This document shows positions 1-5,070 of a stretch of DNA of 5,070 nt, in pieces. Each line of letters begins with the position of its first letter. The first letter of the stretch is position 1. Under the pieces are notes generated by a model that saw only the letters and a list, made by a program, of their open reading frames with translations, made no database searches and was not told the DNA's origin. Source of the stretch: Thalassospiraceae bacterium (GTDB lineage Bacteria > Pseudomonadota > Alphaproteobacteria > Rhodospirillales > Magnetovibrionaceae); NCBI GenBank assembly GCA_030638205.1, contig DAOWFB010000052.1:1-5070 (forward strand), given 5' to 3'. Both the position numbers and the translations under genes were made by a program.

Positions 1-448
1 CCTTGGCTGCGGATATGGTGCATTTTTTGAAATATTAAAAAATAATCCATTGATGAGTGAAAGCAAATATTTCGGCTACGACATTTCAATGGAAATGATA
101 GACGCTGCCCGCATTCGTAACCACGACAACCGTGCAAACTTTATTCATAGCGCGCGTGCATCGGAAACAGCCGATTATTCTTTTGCCTCGGGCACGTTTA
201 ATATGTCGTTAGGCGCGATTGATCACCTGTGGAGTGATTATGTTTACTCTAGCATTCGCATGTTGTGGGAAAACACCAAAAAGGGATTAGCATTTAATAT
301 GCTTGATTCCAATTCGGGGGCAAAACTAACCGATCTTCACTATGCAAATATGGATGATACGATTAAATACGCAAAAACACTTACGCCCAATGTTGAAATA
401 ATAACCGACTACCCACTAGATGAGTGGACGGTATTCATGCGTCGCTAA
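1..448 (+). CDS. Class I SAM-dependent methyltransferase, 3' part (5' end outside window)
   Basis: The reading frame is open from base 2 to the TAA at 446-448, giving 148 visible residues. It begins right at the SAM-binding glycine-rich motif I, LGCGYG (visible residues 1-6). This is followed by the end of strand beta 2, YFGYDIS, whose Asp (residue 27) would bind the SAM ribose. A later segment, ASGTFNMSL, and the closing strand WTVFMRR fit the Rossmann-fold methyltransferase core. Motif I normally lies some 40-70 residues into such proteins, so the true start is upstream of the window; the in-frame TTG at 50 and ATG at 53 fall after motif I and are not starts. The ASGTFN and GLAFNML segments resemble a methyltransferase group I associate from memory with surface-polysaccharide and other accessory clusters. 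The substrate cannot be told. The gene looks more AT-rich than the minus-strand genes and converges on arsC with a 19-bp gap. Confidence 0.85.
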   Translation, partial: LGCGYGAFFEILKNNPLMSESKYFGYDISMEMIDAARIRNHDNRANFIHSARASETADYSFASGTFNMSLGAIDHLWSDYVYSSIRMLWENTKKGLAFNMLDSNSGAKLTDLHYANMDDTIKYAKTLTPNVEIITDYPLDEWTVFMRR

Positions 449-467
449 AAAATGCATGATGTTGGTG

Positions 468-965
468 TTACTTGCCCCGTGCAATAGTTAGAAGCTCGGT
501 TTCAAGTCTTTCGGGAACAAAACTTTCATCCGGCAAGGCAATAAATTTTCTTATTTGCGATTCAATTTCCGAATATACCCGCCTTGTTTCAAAGCGTTTT
601 ACCATATCTGGCCCTTGGGCGGCAGCCGGGTCATCAAAACTCCAATGCTGCTGCACCGGGGCCGAGTACCATATGGGGCAAGTTTCATTTGCCGCGTTAT
701 CGCAAACCGTAATCACCACATCAAGCAATGGCGCACGCGCGGTTACAAATTCATTCCAGCTTTTAGACCTGAGCCCGGCGGTTGATATCCTGACATCGTT
801 CAGGGTTTCCAATACAAACGGGTTAACCTGCCCAGCAGGCTTGCTGCCGGCACTAAATGCTTCAAATCGGCCATGCCCATAATAATTGAGTAATGCTTCC
901 GCCATTATCGAGCGGGCAGAATTTCCGGTACAAAGGAAAAGTACTTTTAGCGGTGGATTTTGCAT
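468..965 (-). CDS. arsC: Arsenate reductase ArsC, low-molecular-weight tyrosine phosphatase-like family
   Basis: This complete 165-residue cytosolic protein is predicted to reduce arsenate to arsenite. The N-terminus has the phosphatase-type anion loop C-x5-R, CTGNSARS, with nucleophile Cys12 and Arg18. Two further cysteines, Cys88 and Cys96 in TVCDNAANETCPIW, sit where the redox cysteines of thioredoxin-coupled ArsC lie. HWSFDDPAA supplies the likely general acid Asp112, just before Pro113. These motifs separate it from the unrelated glutaredoxin-type ArsC of plasmid R773. At 165 residues it is longer than the roughly 130-residue S. aureus enzyme, partly through a C-terminal tail after about residue 143. 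The ATG at 965 is preceded by a weak GGA ribosome-binding site about 5 nt upstream, and the P-loop starts 11 residues in, as expected. It lies 32 bp after ppdK on the same strand, with no arsR, arsB or acr3 in view. A role as a protein or small-molecule phosphatase cannot be excluded, but the extra cysteines favour arsenate reduction. Confidence 0.88.
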   Translation of the reverse strand: MQNPPLKVLFLCTGNSARSIMAEALLNYYGHGRFEAFSAGSKPAGQVNPFVLETLNDVRISTAGLRSKSWNEFVTARAPLLDVVITVCDNAANETCPIWYSAPVQQHWSFDDPAAAQGPDMVKRFETRRVYSEIESQIRKFIALPDESFVPERLETELLTIARGK

Positions 966-990
966 TTTTTTCCGTCATGAAAAACGATAG

Positions 991-1020
991 ATAAAAATTA
1001 AGCGTTAGTTTCGATATCAA
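991..1020 (-). promoter_or_regulatory. Possible sigma-70-type promoter for arsC inside the ppdK 3' end
   Basis: On the minus strand, TTGATA (1020-1015) and TTTTAT (996-991) are separated by 18 bp. They match the -35 consensus TTGACA at five of six positions and the -10 consensus TATAAT at four of six. The expected start would lie roughly 20 nt upstream of the arsC ATG. If real, arsC could be expressed independently of glyS and ppdK. Matches of this quality occur by chance in AT-rich junctions, so this is only a candidate. Confidence 0.22.
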
Positions 1021-3694
1021 CGCCAAGTGCTGCTTGAGCCGCCGCAAGTCGTGCTATGGGTACACGGTAAGGTGAGCAAGAAACGTAGTCCAGCCCAATT
1101 TTATGACAGAAGCGAATTGAATCCGGATCGCCGCCATGTTCGCCGCATATACCAATATGTAATTTGCTGTTTTGGGCACGGCCACGCTCGGTTCCAATTT
1201 TTAGAAGCTCGCCGACGTACTTTGTATCCAACGTTACAAAAGGATCGCTTTCAATCACACCCTTCTCGCGGTAGATGCCGATAAACTTGCCCGAATCGTC
1301 ACGCGATAGACCATAGGTTGTTTGCGTCAGATCGTTTGTTCCAAAACTGAAAAAATCGGCTTCCTTTGCGATTTCTCCAGCCGCAAGAGCCGCACGGGGA
1401 AGCTCAATCATTGTTCCGACAAGATATTTAACTTTCACCCCGGTCTCGTCCATTACCTTGGCCGCGACCTTATCAACAAGAATCTTAAGTATGGAAAATT
1501 CATTTTTCGTTGCAACAAGGGGGATCATTATTTCAGGGGCAACCTTGACCTTTTCTTTTACCAATTCACATGCGGCTTCAAAAATGGCGCGGGTCTGCAC
1601 CTCGTATATTTCAGGATAGGTAATGCCAAGGCGACACCCACGGTGGCCGAGCATGGGATTAAACTCGTGCAATTGAACTATGCGGGCTTCAATTTCTTCT
1701 TCTTTTACGCCCAAATCATTTGCAACTGCCTGAATATCGACTTTGCGTGTTGGAAGAAATTCATGCAACGGCGGGTCAAGCAAGCGCACGGTTAGCGGCA
1801 AGCCTTCCATTATGCGAAACAATTCAAGAAAATCATGTTTTTGATGGGGAAGAAGTTTTTCCAACGCTGCCCGTCTGGATTGTTCGCTATCGGCAAGTAT
1901 CATTTCACGCATATGCATAATGCGTGATGGCTCAAAAAACATATGTTCGGTTCGGCAAAGACCGATACCTTCGGCACCGAAACTGCGAGCAACGGATGCG
2001 TCCTTGGGCGTTTCTGCGTTGGCGCGTATTTTTAATTTGCGCACTTCGTCGGCCCATTTCATCAGCTTGGAAAAATCACCACCCAATTCTGGGTCAACCG
2101 TCGGTACCACCCCTTTTATTATTCGCCCACTGGCACCATCAATGGTAACCATGTCGCCCTCGCCCATGGTCAGGCCAAGGGCGGATAATGTTTTTTTCTT
2201 AACGTCAATGCGAACGCCGCCCGCACCCGATACGCAGGGCTTGCCCATGCCGCGCGCGACCACAGCGGCGTGGCTGGTCATTCCGCCACGGGTGGTAATT
2301 ATGCCTTCGGCCACATGCATGCCGCCAATATCTTCCGGGCTGGTCTCGATCCGGGCCAGCATTACCTTTTCGCCCCTTGCTACCCATTCTTCGGCATCAC
2401 ACGATGTAAAAACCAACCGCCCCGAAGCGGCCCCGGGTGATGCGGGCAAGCCATTGCCGATTATTTCGCATTCGGCATCGGGGTCGAGCATGGGGTGCAA
2501 TAATTGATTAATCTGTTCCGGTTCAACCCGACGAATTGCCTCGGTCTGGTCGATTAACCCCTCTTCTTTCATATCAACTGCTATTTTTAACGCCGCCTTG
2601 GCGGTGCGTTTGGCGCCACGGGTTTGCAGCATCCACAACTTGCCCTGCTGAACGGTAAATTCCATATCTTGCATATCGCAAAAATGTTTTTCCAAAATTT
2701 TGCGTATTTCCAACAGTTGGGCGTAGACATCGGGCATTGCTTCTTCCAATGCTGGAAGGTGGCTGGCGGATGTGTTCTTTTCCTCAATGGTCAACGGTTG
2801 CGGGGTGCGAATTCCGGCAACCACATCTTCGCCTTGGGCATTTATCAGGTACTCACCATAATAATTAGGCTCTCCGGTTGATGGGTTGCGGGTAAAGCAA
2901 ACCCCGGTGGCGGATGTATCGCCCATGTTACCAAAAACCATTGCCTGCACGTTAACCGCCGTGCCCCAGCTTTCAGGAATATTGTGAAGTTTGCGGTACG
3001 TTACCGCGCGGCGGTTCATCCAGCTGTTAAATACCGCGCTAATGGCACCCCATAATTGCTCCATCGGGTCTTGTGGAAATGGATTGCCCGATTGGGTTTC
3101 GGCAACTTCTAAGTATTTTGGAATAAGATTTTTCCAATCGCCTGCCGATAGCTCGGTATCGAGGCGATAATTATTTTCTAATTTAAAATCTTCCAAGATG
3201 TCTTCGAAATGATGATGGGCAACGCCCATAACCACATCGCCGTACATTTGAATAAAACGGCGATAGCTATCATGGGCGAAACGATCATCACCGCTATCTG
3301 CCGCCAATGCCAAAACCGTTTCGCAGTTAAGGCCAAGGTTAAGCACGGTGTCCATCATGCCGGGCATTGATGCCTTGCCGCCAGAACGAATGGAAAGCAA
3401 AAGTATGTGGCCATTTGCACTGGGCTTGCCAAAACCTGCACTCATGGCGGCCTCAAGCACCTTGATACGCTTGGCTACGTCTTTTTTTAACGCAGCAGGA
3501 TAGGTGGAATTATTTTCAGAAAAATAGGTGCAGACATCGGTGGTGATTGTGAACCCCGGCGGAACCGGCAAACCCAACGAGCACATCTCGGCCAAGTTGG
3601 CACCCTTGCCACCCAGCAACGCCTTCATATGGGCGCGACCATCGGCATCATTGCCACCGAATGCATAAACCAGCTTTTCGCTCAGCTTTGCCAT
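998..3694 (-). CDS. ppdK: Pyruvate, phosphate dikinase (PPDK)
   Basis: This complete 898-residue cytosolic enzyme interconverts pyruvate + ATP + Pi and phosphoenolpyruvate + AMP + PPi; it can act in gluconeogenesis or PPi-linked glycolysis. The N-terminal ATP-grasp domain (about 1-360) shows GGKGANLAEM with Lys30, Arg103 before ASMPGMMDTVLNLGLN, Glu345 in DMEFTV and Gln357 in LQTRGAKRT. The swivelling phosphohistidine domain (about 410-525) carries GGMTSHAAVVARGMGKP with catalytic His475. The C-terminal TIM barrel (about 550-890) has Arg581 (GLCRTEH), Arg637 (RLLDPPLHEF), Glu764 (IELPRAA), Asn787 (FGTNDLTQ) and Cys850 (GICGEHGGDP). These match the known Clostridium symbiosum PPDK active-site residues at a near-constant offset of 19-20. 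Thr473, two residues before the His, is the position phosphorylated by PPDK regulatory proteins in plants. Where RSGARASMPG is usual, this protein has RSGGKASMPG; Arg103 is kept. The ATG at 3694 lies 15 bp after the glyS stop, which implies cotranscription. No frameshift is seen and the length is normal. Confidence 0.98.
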   Translation of the reverse strand: MAKLSEKLVYAFGGNDADGRAHMKALLGGKGANLAEMCSLGLPVPPGFTITTDVCTYFSENNSTYPAALKKDVAKRIKVLEAAMSAGFGKPSANGHILLLSIRSGGKASMPGMMDTVLNLGLNCETVLALAADSGDDRFAHDSYRRFIQMYGDVVMGVAHHHFEDILEDFKLENNYRLDTELSAGDWKNLIPKYLEVAETQSGNPFPQDPMEQLWGAISAVFNSWMNRRAVTYRKLHNIPESWGTAVNVQAMVFGNMGDTSATGVCFTRNPSTGEPNYYGEYLINAQGEDVVAGIRTPQPLTIEEKNTSASHLPALEEAMPDVYAQLLEIRKILEKHFCDMQDMEFTVQQGKLWMLQTRGAKRTAKAALKIAVDMKEEGLIDQTEAIRRVEPEQINQLLHPMLDPDAECEIIGNGLPASPGAASGRLVFTSCDAEEWVARGEKVMLARIETSPEDIGGMHVAEGIITTRGGMTSHAAVVARGMGKPCVSGAGGVRIDVKKKTLSALGLTMGEGDMVTIDGASGRIIKGVVPTVDPELGGDFSKLMKWADEVRKLKIRANAETPKDASVARSFGAEGIGLCRTEHMFFEPSRIMHMREMILADSEQSRRAALEKLLPHQKHDFLELFRIMEGLPLTVRLLDPPLHEFLPTRKVDIQAVANDLGVKEEEIEARIVQLHEFNPMLGHRGCRLGITYPEIYEVQTRAIFEAACELVKEKVKVAPEIMIPLVATKNEFSILKILVDKVAAKVMDETGVKVKYLVGTMIELPRAALAAGEIAKEADFFSFGTNDLTQTTYGLSRDDSGKFIGIYREKGVIESDPFVTLDTKYVGELLKIGTERGRAQNSKLHIGICGEHGGDPDSIRFCHKIGLDYVSCSPYRVPIARLAAAQAALGVDIETNA

Positions 3695-3712
3695 TTTGTT
3701 TAAACGCCCTTA
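3695..3712 (-). promoter_or_regulatory. ppdK ribosome-binding region overlapping the glyS stop
   Basis: On the minus strand the 15-bp glyS-ppdK junction reads from the glyS TAA straight into an AAGGG purine run that ends 12 nt before the ppdK ATG. It is the only Shine-Dalgarno-like element at a usable distance; a stronger GAGG inside the last glyS codons lies too far upstream. The overlap of stop codon and ribosome-binding site suggests that ribosomes ending glyS translation help start ppdK. The spacing is a little long, so this is a moderate call. Confidence 0.5.
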
Positions 3713-5070
3713 TCCCTCAATTTTGGAAAAGTCCGCTATTTCATCCATGGTCGAAACAATCGTAGATAATAACCTTAGGCGGTTTTCTCTCAACTTTTTA
3801 TCATCGGCATTAACGGTAACACCATCAAAGAACTTATCAACAACTTCGCGCAATTTGGCAAGATGGGCCATGGCATCTTTGAATTTTTCCCCATCAATTA
3901 ATGGGGCCGTGTTGTTTTTTATGTCAGAAAGTGCGCTAAACAGTGCTTTTTCTTCCGCCTGATCCAGTACGCCCGCATCGGCTTCGCCCCGGTGGGACGC
4001 CTTATCTTTCTTTTCTTCGATTTTCAAAATATTTGCCGCCCGCTTGTGCGCCGCCAACAGGTTGGCACCGTCATCGGTTTTAACAAAGGCAGATAGTGCA
4101 TCAACCCGGGCCAACAAACGGACAAGATCGTCTTCATCGCCAGTGCTTACCACTGCATCAATTAAATCATGGCGGATGCCTTGGCCTTTCAAGTGAACTT
4201 TTAGGCGGTCTGCGAAGAATGAAAGCAAATCGGCTGCTTCTTTTTTACCGCCTGCGGTTTCAAGCACCTTTAACAGATTTATCCGCAAACCGTTTTCAAC
4301 GATTAGCCGGATTACGCCCAATGCCGCACGGCGTAATGCAAACGGGTCTTTGGAGCCTGTTGGTTTTTCGTCAATGGCCCAAAAACCCACCAGCGTATCA
4401 ATTTTATCAGCCAATGCCACCGCCACCGAAACAGGTGCGGTTGGGCAGGCATCAGACGGCCCCAATGGCGAATAATGTTCGGCAATGGCATTTGCCACGT
4501 CCTCACTTTCGCCATCTTCCAATGCATAATAACGCCCCATGATGCCTTGCAATTCCGGTAATTCGCCAACCATGCCCGTAACCAAATCACATTTGGCAAG
4601 CCGCGCGGCCGAACGTGCGGCGTTTTTATCGGCACCATCAATAAATTCTGAAAGCGATGCGGCCAATGCTTGGACGCGATCAATTTTTTCGTCCAGCGTG
4701 CCCAGCTTGGCGTGAAAGGTTATGTCTTTTAATGCGGGCGCACGATCGCCTAGTTTAATTTTGCGGTCAGCGTCCCAAAAGAATTTAGCGTCCGACAAAC
4801 GTGCGCGAAGAACCCGTTCGTTGCCCGCAATTATTGCGCTTCCCCCATCGGGTGCCAGTTGATTGGCGACCACAATAAATTTGGGCGCCAAGGTGCCATC
4901 AGATTGAAGCACGGAAAAGAATTTCTGATGCAGTTTCATGGTGGCGCTTAAAACCTCGGGCGGTAATTCCATGAACTCGGGCGCAATATCACCCATCAAA
5001 ACAACCGGCCATTCCACCAGCCCGGTTACTTCGGCCAGCAATCCATCATCTGTTTTTAATGCAACGCCAG
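3710..5070 (-). CDS. glyS: Glycyl-tRNA synthetase beta subunit, C-terminal part (5' end outside window)
   Basis: The frame is open to the right edge and ends at TAA 3712-3710; about 452 residues are visible. Full-length GlyS is usually near 690 residues, so roughly 240 N-terminal residues are missing. GlyS pairs with GlyQ in the bacterial alpha2beta2 enzyme that charges tRNA-Gly in the cytosol; the beta subunit mainly contacts the tRNA. Visible signatures in order are EVTGLVEWPVVLMG, HQKFF (usually HQKYF), GNERVLRARLSDAKFFWDAD, FHAKLGT, CDLVTGMVGELPELQGIMG, the HD-like segment IAEHYSPLGP, LADKIDTLVGFW, and GSKDPFALRRAALGVIRL. The C-terminal helical (DALR-like anticodon-binding) region ends with VDKFFDGVTV and LRENRLRLLSTI. 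The TTG at 5041 is internal: the frame continues upstream as GVALKTDDG, so it is not the start. It is the first of three minus-strand genes and would normally follow glyQ, outside the window. Confidence 0.97.
   Translation of the reverse strand, partial: GVALKTDDGLLAEVTGLVEWPVVLMGDIAPEFMELPPEVLSATMKLHQKFFSVLQSDGTLAPKFIVVANQLAPDGGSAIIAGNERVLRARLSDAKFFWDADRKIKLGDRAPALKDITFHAKLGTLDEKIDRVQALAASLSEFIDGADKNAARSAARLAKCDLVTGMVGELPELQGIMGRYYALEDGESEDVANAIAEHYSPLGPSDACPTAPVSVAVALADKIDTLVGFWAIDEKPTGSKDPFALRRAALGVIRLIVENGLRINLLKVLETAGGKKEAADLLSFFADRLKVHLKGQGIRHDLIDAVVSTGDEDDLVRLLARVDALSAFVKTDDGANLLAAHKRAANILKIEEKKDKASHRGEADAGVLDQAEEKALFSALSDIKNNTAPLIDGEKFKDAMAHLAKLREVVDKFFDGVTVNADDKKLRENRLRLLSTIVSTMDEIADFSKIEG

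Noticed and set aside
449..467. Possible bidirectional terminator in the gap between the methyltransferase and arsC
   Set aside because: The gap holds only the 6-bp palindrome ATGCAT next to an A/T run. It is too short to form a stem with a loop, so no intrinsic terminator is claimed.
472..882. Plus-strand open frames of 76-136 residues opposite arsC
   Set aside because: They are antisense shadows of the ArsC gene, whose catalytic motifs are all intact; neither resembles a known family.
862..1047. A 61-residue minus-strand frame bridging ppdK and arsC, with an ATG 13 nt upstream of the arsC start
   Set aside because: It overlaps both flanking genes out of frame, shows no domain, and ends inside arsC before the P-loop could be read. 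It could be a leader peptide, but nothing supports that.
1920..2507. A 195-residue open frame on the plus strand opposite ppdK
   Set aside because: It lies wholly antisense to the phosphohistidine and linker region of a clearly intact PPDK. Its translation is low-complexity, rich in Ser, Pro and Ala, with no recognisable domain, as expected of a shadow frame.
3698..3705. 8-bp palindrome GTTTAAAC in the ppdK leader
   Set aside because: It is short, occurs once, and has no loop or flanking symmetry; it is more likely a chance AT-rich palindrome than an operator.
4312..4683. A 123-residue minus-strand frame rich in Trp, His and Arg
   Set aside because: It overlaps glyS in another frame on the same strand. 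The glyS frame carries conserved motifs through this stretch, while this frame has odd composition and no motif.

Overview
The window looks like an ordinary housekeeping stretch of a bacterial chromosome, most likely from an alphaproteobacterium of moderate GC. The reasons are the two-subunit type of glycyl-tRNA synthetase, a glyS-ppdK gene order that I recall as common in Alphaproteobacteria, and the style of the PPDK and ArsC proteins. I cannot name a genus.

Layout, left to right: (1) about 1-448, plus strand, the 3' part of a class I SAM-dependent methyltransferase gene whose start lies outside the window. (2) A 19-bp gap between convergent genes. (3) 468-965, minus strand, a complete ArsC / low-molecular-weight phosphatase-type arsenate reductase. 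(4) 998-3694, minus strand, a complete pyruvate phosphate dikinase (ppdK) with every key catalytic residue. (5) 3710-5070, minus strand, the C-terminal two thirds of the glycyl-tRNA synthetase beta subunit (glyS), which runs off the right edge. Coding density is very high. No stretch over 32 bp lacks a gene, and I see no tRNA, rRNA, CRISPR array, insertion sequence or long repeat.

The three minus-strand genes are read in the order glyS, ppdK, arsC with gaps of 15 and 32 bp, so they probably share one transcript. GlyS works with GlyQ (presumably upstream, off the window) to charge tRNA-Gly. PPDK interconverts pyruvate and phosphoenolpyruvate. The small arsenate-reductase-like protein has no ars partner in view, and its place at the end of this operon is the only mildly unusual feature. 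The methyltransferase resembles those often found in surface-polysaccharide and other accessory clusters, and it may mark the edge of such a region to the left. I found no convincing new biological system here.
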